From: Pseudomonadales bacterium
GTDB taxonomy: Bacteria; Pseudomonadota; Gammaproteobacteria; Pseudomonadales; Ketobacteraceae
Direction of reading: 5' to 3'
Assembly (NCBI GenBank): GCA_002701845.1
Contig: NZXG01000005.1
Coordinates: 23,714-87,713 of the forward strand
DNA length: 64,000 nt
Position 1 is the stretch's first letter; each line of letters opens with the position of its first letter. Positions 54,787-63,759 of the stretch are shown here, in pieces. The notes under the pieces are model-generated. The model was not told the origin of the DNA and ran no database searches. It saw nothing but the letters and a program-made list of their open reading frames with translations. A program made the translations under genes and the position numbers.

Positions 54787-56763
54787 GTGACCATGCTGAC
54801 CGCTAGTGGTATTCGGCGAAAGCTGATGACGGTCATGTTGTTGCTGGTGCTGACAGTACTGGCATTGTTTACTTATTGGCAAATTTACACTCAGAATGCC
54901 CTGTTACAGGCGGAATTGCGCAAGCAGACCAACCTGATGCTGGAAAATTTGCACAGTCGGGCAATGTTTCAATCTCATCAGCTACGGCGCCAGGTGCAGG
55001 AGGAAATCGCCTCCCTCAACCTGTTTGAGCTGACCAGCACGCTCACCGAGGCCAGCCGCATCAATCAGGAACTGGATTTCGTGATCCTGACCGACGCCGA
55101 CAACAAGATTGTGATCCATACCGCGGACCGATCACTGCAGCAGCAAATTTACCGGGATGCCGACTATCCGGACAAACTGGTGATTGCAATCGCCGGCCCG
55201 GAGCCGGATCCCGCCCGCTGGTCCGGTGCAGCCCTCAGCCAGGCGCTGCAGTCCGCCGAAAGCATTTTCTATCAGTTACCGGTGGAGGTGGGTAATCGCC
55301 ACTGGGGGCAACTGGTGCTGGCGTTTTCCCTGGCCAAGCTGAAAGCGGAAATCAGTAGCTCTCAGGCGGAAAATGCCGCCACGGTGCGCCGCCACACGCT
55401 GAACTCGATGCTGACCGCCTTTTCCATTCTTTTAATTACATTTCTGATCATCTCCTGGCTGGCGGACACCCTGTCAGCCCCCATCCGGCGACTCACCGGT
55501 CTGGCCCAGCGGCTGTCGAAGGGGGATTTTACCGTGGCCGGCCAGGTGGACAGCACCCGCAACGACGAGGTTGGTGTGCTGTCGGCGCAGTTTGCGGAAA
55601 TGGCCGTTCACCTGGAAAAAGCCTATCTGGACCTGGAGGAATACAATCTGCTGCTGGAACGCAAGGTGGATGAACGTACCCAGCAACTGAATCAACGCAA
55701 TGAAGAGCTGATGCAGGCCATCAATGAATTGGAAGACAGCCAGCAACAACTGGTGCACTCGGAAAAAATGGCCGCCCTGGGGCAGCTGGTGGCCAGTATT
55801 GCCCACGAAATCAATACCCCATTGGGGGCCATCCAGGCTTCCGCCGGCAACGCCACCCGCTACTATTCCGCCTTCGCCAACAGTCTGCAGCTGCTGTTGA
55901 ACCGGGCCACCCCAAGCGATCAGGCCCTGTTCCTGTGGCTGTTACACAATGCCGGCCCCATGGAATCCCTCACCACCCGGGAGGAACGGGCGGCGAAACG
56001 GAGTGCCATCACCCGACTGAAGGCGCAGGGCATCCCCCGCGCCGAAGACATTGCGGAAATGCTGATGGACATGGGTCTGGCGCAGCAAACCGATACTTTA
56101 CTGCCCCTGCTCCAGGCCCCCCATTACCAGGAAATGATCGAATGTGCCTGTGAGCTGACCGGCGTCATGCGCAGCAATCAGACCATCTATAGTGCCACCG
56201 CCCGGGCCTCCAAAATCGTGTTTGCCCTGAAGAGTTTTGCGCGCCAGGATCAGTTGGGGGAAAAAACCGCCAGCGACATTAACGAGGGCATCAACACCGT
56301 GCTGGTGCTCTACAGCGGTCTGTTGAAACAGGGCTGTGAAGTGATTAAGGAATTCGGCCGGCTACCGCTGTTGCAGTGTCATGCCGATGAGCTGAATCAG
56401 GTCTGGACCAACCTTATCCACAATGCGCTGCAGGCCATGGAATACCGGGGTACACTGACTATCCAAACCTATCTGGAAGAATCCGGTACCCGGCCCCAGA
56501 TCGTGGTGCAGATATCCGACACCGGCCACGGCATACCGCCGGAGTACAAGGACCGGATCTGGGATTCTTTTTTCACCACCAAGGAATCCGGGGAAGGCAG
56601 CGGCCTGGGACTGGGAATCTGCCGGCGCATCATTGAAAAGCACAACGGACGGATGTTCTTCGACAGCCAGCCCGGCTGCACTACGTTTACAGTGGTACTG
56701 CCGTTGCAGGCGACCCCGGACCGGTTCCAACATCAGGATCATCCAGCGGCCACCACCCATTAA
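54787..56763 (+). CDS. Transmembrane sensor histidine kinase with expanded HisKA region
   Basis: A 658-residue kinase. Two helices (about 13-32 and 209-226) bracket a periplasmic Cache-like sensor. Then come a HAMP linker (SAPIRRLTGLAQRLSKGD) and a coiled coil (RKVDERTQQLNQRNEEL). The phospho-acceptor is His340 in LVASIAHEINTPLGA. The ATP domain has WTNLIHNALQAM, ISDTGHGIPPE and GEGSGLGLGICRRI. Between the H box and the N box there are about 200 residues, far more than the usual 110-120, and the extra part is helical. The likely start is GTG 54787 (AGGA 9 bases upstream), with ATG 54793 as alternative. Receiver genes follow closely; it is probably the partner of both. Confidence 0.88.
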   Translation: MTMLTASGIRRKLMTVMLLLVLTVLALFTYWQIYTQNALLQAELRKQTNLMLENLHSRAMFQSHQLRRQVQEEIASLNLFELTSTLTEASRINQELDFVILTDADNKIVIHTADRSLQQQIYRDADYPDKLVIAIAGPEPDPARWSGAALSQALQSAESIFYQLPVEVGNRHWGQLVLAFSLAKLKAEISSSQAENAATVRRHTLNSMLTAFSILLITFLIISWLADTLSAPIRRLTGLAQRLSKGDFTVAGQVDSTRNDEVGVLSAQFAEMAVHLEKAYLDLEEYNLLLERKVDERTQQLNQRNEELMQAINELEDSQQQLVHSEKMAALGQLVASIAHEINTPLGAIQASAGNATRYYSAFANSLQLLLNRATPSDQALFLWLLHNAGPMESLTTREERAAKRSAITRLKAQGIPRAEDIAEMLMDMGLAQQTDTLLPLLQAPHYQEMIECACELTGVMRSNQTIYSATARASKIVFALKSFARQDQLGEKTASDINEGINTVLVLYSGLLKQGCEVIKEFGRLPLLQCHADELNQVWTNLIHNALQAMEYRGTLTIQTYLEESGTRPQIVVQISDTGHGIPPEYKDRIWDSFFTTKESGEGSGLGLGICRRIIEKHNGRMFFDSQPGCTTFTVVLPLQATPDRFQHQDHPAATTH

Positions 56764-56894
56764 CGGGAACCAGGTCACATCCAAGGTGCTGACGCTGGCC
56801 CTATATGTACCCAGCGTGGGAAAACTCGAATATATTTAGAAGTAGACTGCATGTTCCCAGACCCAAGTTTTCGACCCGTTGTACCAATATCAGG

Positions 56895-57302
56895 ATGGTG
56901 GCTGTGAGCAAGCCCTATATAGTCTGTGTGGATGACGACCGCACCATTCTTATGAGTCTGCGCGCCCAGTTACGGCACTGGTACAATGACCGGCTGAACA
57001 TTGAAATCGCCGAGAGCGCCGAAGAGGGCCTGGAGCTGATCACGGAGCTGGTGGAGGACGGCGAGCAGATACTTGCGGTCATTTCCGACTGGCTGATGCC
57101 CGGCATGAGAGGAGATGAATTTCTGATTAAGGTGCATGAACTCCACCCTCAGCTGACCAAAATCATGCTCACCGGTCATGCCGATCCGGAGGCGGTTGAG
57201 CGCACCCAGAATATGGCCGGGCTGGACCATTGCATCGGTAAACCCTGGACCCAGGAGGATTTCTTCCGGGCCCTGCCGCCATCCCGGATTCCCCATGACT
57301 AA
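56895..57302 (+). CDS. Single-domain response regulator
   Basis: A 135-residue receiver-only protein. It has VCVDDDRTIL, the phospho-Asp in VISDWLMPGMRGDE, the switch Thr in MLTGHADPE and the Lys in IGKPWTQED. There is no output domain, so it works through a partner, probably the kinase or the diguanylate cyclase on either side. The start may be ATG 56895 or GTG 56904; the latter has AGGA at a better distance. Its 3' end overlaps the next gene by 8 bases. Confidence 0.85.
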   Translation: MVAVSKPYIVCVDDDRTILMSLRAQLRHWYNDRLNIEIAESAEEGLELITELVEDGEQILAVISDWLMPGMRGDEFLIKVHELHPQLTKIMLTGHADPEAVERTQNMAGLDHCIGKPWTQEDFFRALPPSRIPHD

Positions 57303-58737
57303 GCCGGTCATTCTCTGCGTGGACGATGAAAAACTCGTCCTTACCGCCCTGAAAAGCCAGCTGTTACACCATTTTGGCCACAGTCACCGGGTGGAGCTGG
57401 CCCAGAGTGCGGAAGAGGCCCTGGAACTGCTGGATGAGCTGGCGGCGGAACCCTGCGAAGTGCCCCTGATCATCACCGATTACGTGATGCCGGGGATGTA
57501 TGGCGACGAATTACTGGTACGGGTGCAGACTAAGAGCCCGCAAACCCTGAGTGTGATGGTCACCGGTCAGGCCACGGCAGATGCGGTGGGGGAAGCGGTG
57601 AATCGCGCCGGCTTGTTCCGCTATATCGCCAAGCCCTGGCAGGAAAACGATCTGCGGCTTACGGTAAGCACGGCACTGGACAGCTACCAGCAGGCCCGGC
57701 TTATTCAGCGGCGGGACCAACAACGCCAGGCCCTGGCAACCATCATCGCCCTGGCCCTGGAACCGGACTCCCTGGAGCAGCAGCTGACCAAAGCACTGAC
57801 CACCCTGCTGGCGCTGCCGGACCTGGCCGGGGCCCGGGCCGCCATTTACCTGCCGGACTCCGACGGAACACAATTGCTGCGCCAGGTCCAGGCCGGCGCC
57901 GAGGCCCGGTTTCCCCTGCACCGCGCGCCCCTGAGTGCGGCCGGCTGTGAGCAGGATCCCTGTTGTTTTGCGTTGAGTTACCAGGGCCAGGCCATCGGTC
58001 TGCTGGAGCTGCAACAGCCTGGTTTCAGCCCCTGCCAATGGGAGTTGCAGGAGCTGCTGACCGCCTGTGCCGACAGCCTGGCGGGGATCATTCAGCTAAA
58101 ACAGTACCATCAGGCCCTGGAGCGGCAAAATCGGGAGTTGGAGCAGACGGTCCAGCGGCGTACCCAGGCCTTACAGGAAGCGCTGGAACAACAGGCCAGG
58201 CTCAACGACATTCTGCTGGAAGCCAACCAGAAACTGGATTTTTATGCTTCCAAGGACGATTTAACCGCCCTTCACAACCGGCGCTTTTTCATGCAGCTGG
58301 CCAGATCCGAGCTGGAACGGGCACGGCGCTATCACCACCCCACAACCTTTATGATGCTGGACCTGGATTTTTTTAAGGAAATCAACGACGAATTCGGCCA
58401 CATGGCTGGCGACCATGTGTTGCAGCAGGTGGCGCGTATTCTGGAAAGCGAATCCCGGGAGCCGGACATTCTGGGACGCCTGGGAGGCGAGGAGTTTGCC
58501 ATTCTATCCCCGGAAAGCACCCTCGAACAGGCCACTCAAATGGCGGAACGTATTTGTGAGCGCATCCGGCAAACCACGCTGGAGTTTGATGGCCATGAGA
58601 TCCGGCTCACCGTCAGCATCGGCATCTCCGAAGTACAGGCAGATGAGGAAACCATAGACGCCGCCATGAGTCGCGCCGATCAGGCCTTGTATCGCTCCAA
58701 GGGCACCGGCCGCAACCAGGTGACCATCACCGCCTGA
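57295..58737 (+). CDS. Response regulator diguanylate cyclase (REC-GAF-GGDEF)
   Basis: A 480-residue protein. Residues 1-125 form a receiver with VDDEKLVLTALKSQ, the phospho-Asp in ITDYVMPGMYGDE and the Lys in YIAKPWQEND. Residues ~150-280 look like a GAF domain, followed by a coiled coil (RQNRELEQTVQRRTQALQEA) and a GGDEF domain. The active site is GGEEF. An intact inhibitory I-site RxxD (REPD) lies 5 residues before it, so it should be feedback-controlled by cyclic di-GMP. The ATG at 57295 overlaps the preceding stop. Together with the kinase it links an external signal to cyclic di-GMP. Confidence 0.9.
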   Translation: MTKPVILCVDDEKLVLTALKSQLLHHFGHSHRVELAQSAEEALELLDELAAEPCEVPLIITDYVMPGMYGDELLVRVQTKSPQTLSVMVTGQATADAVGEAVNRAGLFRYIAKPWQENDLRLTVSTALDSYQQARLIQRRDQQRQALATIIALALEPDSLEQQLTKALTTLLALPDLAGARAAIYLPDSDGTQLLRQVQAGAEARFPLHRAPLSAAGCEQDPCCFALSYQGQAIGLLELQQPGFSPCQWELQELLTACADSLAGIIQLKQYHQALERQNRELEQTVQRRTQALQEALEQQARLNDILLEANQKLDFYASKDDLTALHNRRFFMQLARSELERARRYHHPTTFMMLDLDFFKEINDEFGHMAGDHVLQQVARILESESREPDILGRLGGEEFAILSPESTLEQATQMAERICERIRQTTLEFDGHEIRLTVSIGISEVQADEETIDAAMSRADQALYRSKGTGRNQVTITA

Positions 58738-58746
58738 GGCACAGTG

Positions 58747-59703
58747 TTACGGGATAGGCAGGTAACCGCCTTCGAGCCCCTTGGTGACAATGGAGACCGC
58801 GTTGTGGGCGTGCAGGCTCTCCAGATGATTTACCCGCACCCAGAAATCCTGGTAGGACACCTGGTTGTTCAGGGCATGCTGGATGCGCCGTGCCGCGTCC
58901 TCACAAAACATCAGATTCTGGCCATTGAGGCGGGCAAATTCCTGTTCGTCCTCGCGCTTAACCGCGGTTTGCACCGGCGTCTTCAGGGCATCCTCCACCA
59001 CATCGATCAATTGCTCCAGGGGGAAGCTGTCGGTGTCCTCGGACAAACGCACCTTAATCTGGGCCACGCTGCGCTGGCTGTGGGGAGTGGCAACAATACC
59101 GTTTTCAGTGCCCAGCCAGCCCAATACATCCTCGGCGGACACATCGCCGCGGTCGCCAAAATCTTCCCGGAACTGGCGCTGGATCAACTGCCGGGCCAGC
59201 GCCGCCGAACAGGGACAGGTCGACGAATAGGGAATTTCCACCTGCAGTTCAAAATGGAATCCATCCGGATCCATGGAGGCAATGATCTTCGCCGGATACG
59301 CCTTCCAGCCGCTGAACTCACTCTTCAGCGCCTTGCGCCGGGCCATAAAATCAAAACGAAAATCCACGAACGCCTGATCACTGAGACCGTCGTGGGACTC
59401 CAGAAAACGCCCCAGCACGTCCCGCAGGCTGCCGGCGGTCAGCACCTGGCTGCACACCTCATCCAGCAGGAGGTAAAGCCGGGACATGTGAATGCCCTTG
59501 GCCTCAGGATTCACCAGGTTGACGTAGGCCTGAGCCTTGGCCACAGCATGGGCCATGGCCCCGGTGCGGGTGGGTATAGCCATTGGCACTTCGATCTCGC
59601 TCATGCCCACCCAATCCAGCAGGCCGGGGGCCTTGGGCTGGGAAGCGGTGGCGATGTCCGGCATTGATTTGCTGCCCATTGCTGATAAATCCAAAAATTT
59701 CAT
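58747..59703 (-). CDS. folE2: GTP cyclohydrolase FolE2 (type IB)
   Basis: A 318-residue enzyme making dihydroneopterin triphosphate for folate and for queuosine. The type IB motifs are [11 protein letters not shown], with the catalytic Cys, and [14 protein letters not shown]. These enzymes work without zinc and are usually induced by Zur when zinc is scarce. A 21-bp palindrome lies 56 bases upstream, which supports metal regulation. Its stop is 9 bases from the convergent diguanylate cyclase stop. The MKFLDLS start is the only reasonable one. Confidence 0.95.
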   Translation of the reverse strand: MKFLDLSAMGSKSMPDIATASQPKAPGLLDWVGMSEIEVPMAIPTRTGAMAHAVAKAQAYVNLVNPEAKGIHMSRLYLLLDEVCSQVLTAGSLRDVLGRFLESHDGLSDQAFVDFRFDFMARRKALKSEFSGWKAYPAKIIASMDPDGFHFELQVEIPYSSTCPCSAALARQLIQRQFREDFGDRGDVSAEDVLGWLGTENGIVATPHSQRSVAQIKVRLSEDTDSFPLEQLIDVVEDALKTPVQTAVKREDEQEFARLNGQNLMFCEDAARRIQHALNNQVSYQDFWVRVNHLESLHAHNAVSIVTKGLEGGYLPIP

Positions 59704-60072
59704 GACTGGAAGGACTCCTCCGAGCGTAAGTCCCGTGACGACCGCTTTGACCGCCCCCGGTTGATAATGATAATTAACCCACAGGCAGGTCTCTATGACA
59801 AGCGGCGAAAAAGAGGCGGAATTCTACAACATACTGATAATTTACTGAAATTCGCACCCGCCCACTGCGGCCAGGCCCGAAAAACCGGTAAATAATTTTG
59901 TAATTATCAGTGACTTAAGAATTGGCTGCCGGCGCTTCCCTGATAGCTGACAACATTACCGCCAATAGACATTTTTGATCAATAAAAGCGAAAATCGCCA
60001 TAAATACCTGACCAAACTTGTCTAGATTATACCGCATTCAGGCAGCCAACCCCAACCCGTCGAGGATTCAGC
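59704..60072. other. 369-bp AT-rich gap with folE2 promoter region
   Basis: It lies between folE2 and a membrane-protein gene, which diverge. The folE2 side holds the palindrome at 59759-59779; the rest is AT-rich without coding signal and probably contains the other gene's promoter. Confidence 0.5.
59759..59779. promoter_or_regulatory. 21-bp palindrome, candidate Zur/Fur operator of folE2
   Basis: The arms GGTTgATaAT and ATaATtAACC surround a central G; 16 of 20 arm positions are symmetric. It contains two GATAAT hexamers in tandem, as in a Fur box, and the AT-rich palindrome is also compatible with a Zur box. It lies 56 bases ahead of folE2, a classic member of the Zur regulon. Confidence 0.6.
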
Positions 60073-60840
60073 ATGAAATCAGAGACGCAACAGGATCCCT
60101 ATCACCCCCCTGCCGCCAGCACCGGTCCCTCCGGCGGCCCCCCGCGGGCTCAGCCGGTGAGTGCCGGTAATGCCGTGCTGTGGCTCAGCGAGGCCTGGAC
60201 CCTGTTCCGTGCCAGCCCGGCGCTGCTGATTCTGTTATGGCTGGTGCAGCTGTTGATTATGGCGGCCGCCAACCTGGTGCCTTTGGCGGGAACGTTGCTG
60301 ATGCCGGGGCTGATGGCGGGATTCCTGCTGGGCATCGCCGGCCTTGATCACGGCCGGCCCCTGGCATTGGAAACCCTGATCGCCGGGTTCAAAAGCCACC
60401 CCGGCCCGCTGTTGGTATTGGGCGCGCTGCTGCTCCTGCTTGGTCTGCTGGCGGTAATGGTGGGAGGTACCCTCCTGGCCGTGGCCTTTACCGCCATGGC
60501 CAGTGACTCCGGCGCCGGACTGATGTTGGGCACACTGCTGATACTACCGGTGCTGGTGGGCGCGTTTCTGCTGCTGGTGCTGGCCATGTGGTGGGCGCCC
60601 GGCCTGGTGGTGCTGCACCACCTGGCCCCCGGCGTCGCCCTCCGCCTGGCACTGCGGGGCATTACCCTGAACCTGCTGCCGGTATTGGTCTATGGGTTGA
60701 TTCTGCTGCTACTGTATCTGCTGGTTGTGATCACCGCCGGCCTGGCGGCACTGGTGGTGGGGCCCCTGGTGATCATTACCGCCTATACCAGTTACCGGGA
60801 CATCTTCCAGCACCCGGCAACCACGGATCAAAACCGGTAA
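60073..60840 (+). CDS. Polytopic membrane protein, BPSS1780-like
   Basis: A 255-residue integral membrane protein. A proline-rich cytoplasmic tail (residues 1-30) is followed by about six hydrophobic helices. The pattern VLWLSEAWTLFRASPALLIL, then repeated GLL/AVMVGGTLL and LVVITAGLAALVVGPLVIIT, and the end TSYRDIF fits the BPSS1780 family of uncharacterised proteobacterial membrane proteins. The function is unknown. It precedes lemA by about 165 bp. Confidence 0.7.
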   Translation: MKSETQQDPYHPPAASTGPSGGPPRAQPVSAGNAVLWLSEAWTLFRASPALLILLWLVQLLIMAAANLVPLAGTLLMPGLMAGFLLGIAGLDHGRPLALETLIAGFKSHPGPLLVLGALLLLLGLLAVMVGGTLLAVAFTAMASDSGAGLMLGTLLILPVLVGAFLLLVLAMWWAPGLVVLHHLAPGVALRLALRGITLNLLPVLVYGLILLLLYLLVVITAGLAALVVGPLVIITAYTSYRDIFQHPATTDQNR

Positions 60841-60913
60841 ACCGGTTGGCAAAACCGGGGCTGAATGAACCATCGGCCGCGGATTTCCTTAATATGTGTG
60901 CTGACTCTGTCTA

Positions 60914-60961
60914 TAGTTAACATAGTTAAAAAGTGGCTAGTTAACATAGTTAAAAAGTGGC
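60914..60961 (+). repeat. Perfect 24-bp tandem duplication upstream of lemA
   Basis: The 24-base unit beginning TAGTTAACATAG and ending AAAAAGTGGC occurs twice without a gap (60914-60937 and 60938-60961). It is AT-rich and contains GTTAAC and AGTTAA, a near-palindromic core. It lies 45 bases before the lemA start. Confidence 0.95.
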
Positions 60962-61005
60962 CGGCTGCGCGCCGGTCTCACTCACCTTCCGTTAGAGGAT
61001 TGCCC

Positions 61006-61596
61006 ATGTCCGCAGGCACCATCGTCGTCCTGGTTGTCATCGCCGTGCTGGTGGTGTACGCCATTTCCATCTACAACAAACTGGTGGCCCTGAAGAACCG
61101 CTTCAAGAACGCCTTCTCGCAAATCGATGTTCAGCTGCAACGGCGCTACGACCTGATTCCCAACCTGGTGGAAACCGCTAAAAAGTACATGCAACACGAG
61201 CGGGAAACCCTTACTGCGGTCATCGAGGCCCGCAACCAGGCCGCCGCCGCCGCCAAGGCCGCTGCTGCGCACCCGGACGATCCCGGCGCCGTACGCGGCC
61301 TCGGGGGTGCCGAATCCCTGCTCGGAGGTGCCCTGGGCCGGTTCTTCGCGCTGTCGGAAAACTATCCGGACCTGAAAGCCAACACCACCATGAACCAGCT
61401 GATGGAGGAACTCTCCTCCACCGAAAACCGGGTGGCCTTTGCCCGTCAGGCTTTTAACGACGCGGTAATGGAGTACAACACCTATCGCGAACAGTTCCCC
61501 AACAGCCTGGTGGCGGGCAACCGGTTCCAAGCGGCTGAATTGCTGGAAATCGAGGATCAGGAAGCCCGCAAGGGCGTGAAAGTCTCCTTTAACTAG
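61006..61596 (+). CDS. lemA: LemA family protein
   Basis: A 196-residue protein. An N-terminal helix (GTIVVLVVIAVLVVYAISIYN) anchors it to the membrane. The rest is helical: LVALKNRFKNAFSQIDVQLQ, RRYDLIPNLVETAKKYM, then ENYPDLKANTTMNQLMEEL and VAFARQAFNDAVMEYN, all LemA hallmarks. The function is unclear; the family is often paired with HtpX-type proteases, as it is here. The ATG at 61006 gives the conserved start; longer frames run through the tandem repeat. Confidence 0.95.
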   Translation: MSAGTIVVLVVIAVLVVYAISIYNKLVALKNRFKNAFSQIDVQLQRRYDLIPNLVETAKKYMQHERETLTAVIEARNQAAAAAKAAAAHPDDPGAVRGLGGAESLLGGALGRFFALSENYPDLKANTTMNQLMEELSSTENRVAFARQAFNDAVMEYNTYREQFPNSLVAGNRFQAAELLEIEDQEARKGVKVSFN

Positions 61597-61639
61597 GGCC
61601 CGGCACTTCAGGACCCATGAGCTTTAAACTGAATCAGCC

Positions 61640-63574
61640 ATGAGCTTCTATCAGAACCAGGAGAACGCCCGCCGCAAGACCGGCCTGCTGGTGTTTTATT
61701 TTGTGACGGCGGTGGTGCTGATCGTAGTGGCCGTCAACGGCGTACTTTACGGCTGCCTGCTGGTGGCAGGTCATGTTAACCTGACCCCGGCCCAGTGGCT
61801 GCAGACCCCCCTGTGCTGGGGCACGGCTCTTGCGACCCTGGGGGCCATCGCCCTGGGCAGCCTCAAGCGCATGGCCCAATTACGCCGGGGTGGTGCGGCG
61901 GTGGCGGTGATGGCCGGCGGCACCCCCCTGGATCCCGCCAGCAGCGACCCCAGGGAACGCGTGCTGATCAATGTGGTGGAGGAAATGGCCATCGCCTCGG
62001 GCACCCCGGTGCCGCGCCTGTTTATTCTGCGGCAGGAGGCGGGCATCAACGCCTTCGTGGCCGGCACCAGCGCCAGCAATACGGTGCTGGCGGTGACCCA
62101 GGGCACTCTGGACAAGCTCACCCGCGACGAGCTGCAGGGGGTGGTGGGCCATGAATTCTCCCATATCCTCAACGGCGACATGCAACTCAATATGCGCTTG
62201 ATTGGCATCCTGGCGGGGATTCTGTTTATCGGTCAGATCGGCGAGTTTCTGTTGCGGGGGGAGCGGCGCCGGCACTATTACCGGCGCCGGGGTAACCGCG
62301 ATGGCATCCAGGCGGCGGCGCTGGGGCTGGCGCTGATGATCATTGGCTATGTGGGTCTGTTCTTCGGCCGCCTGATCAAGGCCGCCATCTCCCGCCAGCG
62401 GGAATTTCTGGCGGACGCCTCGTCGGTGCAGTTCACCCGTAACCCCGAAGGCATCGCCTCCGCCCTGTTCGCCATCCAGCATTACAGCGGTCATAGCCTG
62501 CTGCTGAGCCCCCACGCCGAAGACATGAACCATATGTGTTTTGGGGAAAGCGTGAAGATGCGCCTGAGCGGCATGCTCGCCACCCATCCCCCCATTGAAC
62601 AGCGGGTGCGCGCCATTGATCATGGCCTCTGGCCCCGGCTGAAGGCCCGGTTTCGGCAGCGGGACCCGGGCCCTGCAGGCCCTGGCGCCGACCCCAACAC
62701 ATCAGAATCCACCCCGGCCATGGCCACCGTGACCGGTGCCGTGGCTCAGGCGGTGAGCGCCCTGGCTGAACCGGGGCCGGCCTCCATTGCGGTGAACCCG
62801 GCGGCGGTAAAAGCCTCGGTGGGCACCCCCACCCCGGACCACATGGACTATGCCCGGCAGCTGCACCAGCAGTTACCGGACTCGCTGCGGCAGCAGGCTC
62901 ATCAACCCGCCGGCGCCGAGATTCTGATTTATGCCCTGTTGCTGCTGGAATCGCCGCAGCTGGACAGGGTGCCGGTGGCCGTGGATACCGCCGCGCTGGA
63001 GCAGCGCCAGCACCTCGCTGAGCTGGGGGCCGGACTGCGGCTGCCACTGCTGGATATCTGCCTGGCCACCCTCAAAAGCCTGCCTCCGGACCAGCGTCAG
63101 AACATCCTGCGAAACGCGGTGGGGCTGATCAAACTGGATCAACGGGTGACCCTGTCGGAATTTGTTTACTGCTATCTGCTGCAACAGAGTCTGCAGCAGG
63201 ACAAGCGCCCGGCCCGCACTATCAAAAGCCTGCAGACAGTGATACCGGCCCTGGCCACTCTGTTCAGCGCCGTGGTGAAAGTCAGCGGCAATTCACCGCA
63301 GCAACAACAGATCACTTTCCAACGGATCATGGCTTACTACGACGCCGTCGATCACAGCCACTATCTGCAGCAACCGCCCACCCCCAAAACCCTGAACCGG
63401 GCCCTGCAACAACTGGCCCGCCTCAGCCCATTGTTAAAACAACCGGTGGTTGATGCCTGCGTGGACTGCATTCTGGGGGACGGCAAAGCGGTGCTGAAGG
63501 AGCTGGAATTATTGCGGGCCCTGTGCGAAGCCCTGGAATGCCCCATGCCACCCATTCTGCTGCACCAGGGATAA
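61640..63574 (+). CDS. M48-family membrane metallopeptidase with long C-terminal extension
   Basis: A 644-residue protein. Two N-terminal helices are followed by the M48 catalytic motif GHEFSHILNGD (about residue 170), a further membrane helix and the third zinc ligand Glu in ISRQREFLADASSVQFTRNP. This is the HtpX/STE24-like core, ending at about residue 330. The remaining ~310 residues are a helical extension with a Pro/Ala-rich linker, without recognised motifs. It begins 43 bases after lemA, and the pair probably acts in membrane-protein quality control. No classic HtpX ends with such an extension, so it is a distinct M48 type. Confidence 0.88.
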   Translation: MSFYQNQENARRKTGLLVFYFVTAVVLIVVAVNGVLYGCLLVAGHVNLTPAQWLQTPLCWGTALATLGAIALGSLKRMAQLRRGGAAVAVMAGGTPLDPASSDPRERVLINVVEEMAIASGTPVPRLFILRQEAGINAFVAGTSASNTVLAVTQGTLDKLTRDELQGVVGHEFSHILNGDMQLNMRLIGILAGILFIGQIGEFLLRGERRRHYYRRRGNRDGIQAAALGLALMIIGYVGLFFGRLIKAAISRQREFLADASSVQFTRNPEGIASALFAIQHYSGHSLLLSPHAEDMNHMCFGESVKMRLSGMLATHPPIEQRVRAIDHGLWPRLKARFRQRDPGPAGPGADPNTSESTPAMATVTGAVAQAVSALAEPGPASIAVNPAAVKASVGTPTPDHMDYARQLHQQLPDSLRQQAHQPAGAEILIYALLLLESPQLDRVPVAVDTAALEQRQHLAELGAGLRLPLLDICLATLKSLPPDQRQNILRNAVGLIKLDQRVTLSEFVYCYLLQQSLQQDKRPARTIKSLQTVIPALATLFSAVVKVSGNSPQQQQITFQRIMAYYDAVDHSHYLQQPPTPKTLNRALQQLARLSPLLKQPVVDACVDCILGDGKAVLKELELLRALCEALECPMPPILLHQG

Positions 63575-63576
63575 CT

Positions 63577-63759
63577 TCACAAATCCGCTTCGGCACGGTA
63601 AGGCAGATAGTTGGCGGCCTGAGTTTGATAGCGTTCGGCGTGGGCCGCCTCCGCCGCCACGAAATCAGCGATGGCCTGACGAAATGCCGAGTGAGCGATC
63701 CAGTGCCAGGAGCGGGTGGTGACCGGCTCGAATCCCCGCAACAATTTATGCTGGCGGAT
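63577..63759 (-). pseudogene. 3' remnant of a COG3146/DUF482 (GNAT-like) gene
   Basis: The minus-strand frame ending in TGA at 63577 encodes QHKLLRGFEPVTTRSWHWI, then RQAIADFVAAEAAHAERY and a final YLPYRAEADL. This is the C-terminal end of DUF482/COG3146 proteins (GEHK..RGF.P, then a HLPYR-type end). Upstream the similarity stops within a few codons of 63754 and the frame meets a stop, so only about 58 of roughly 370 codons remain. The gene is truncated. The junction marks a likely insertion or deletion. Confidence 0.7.
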
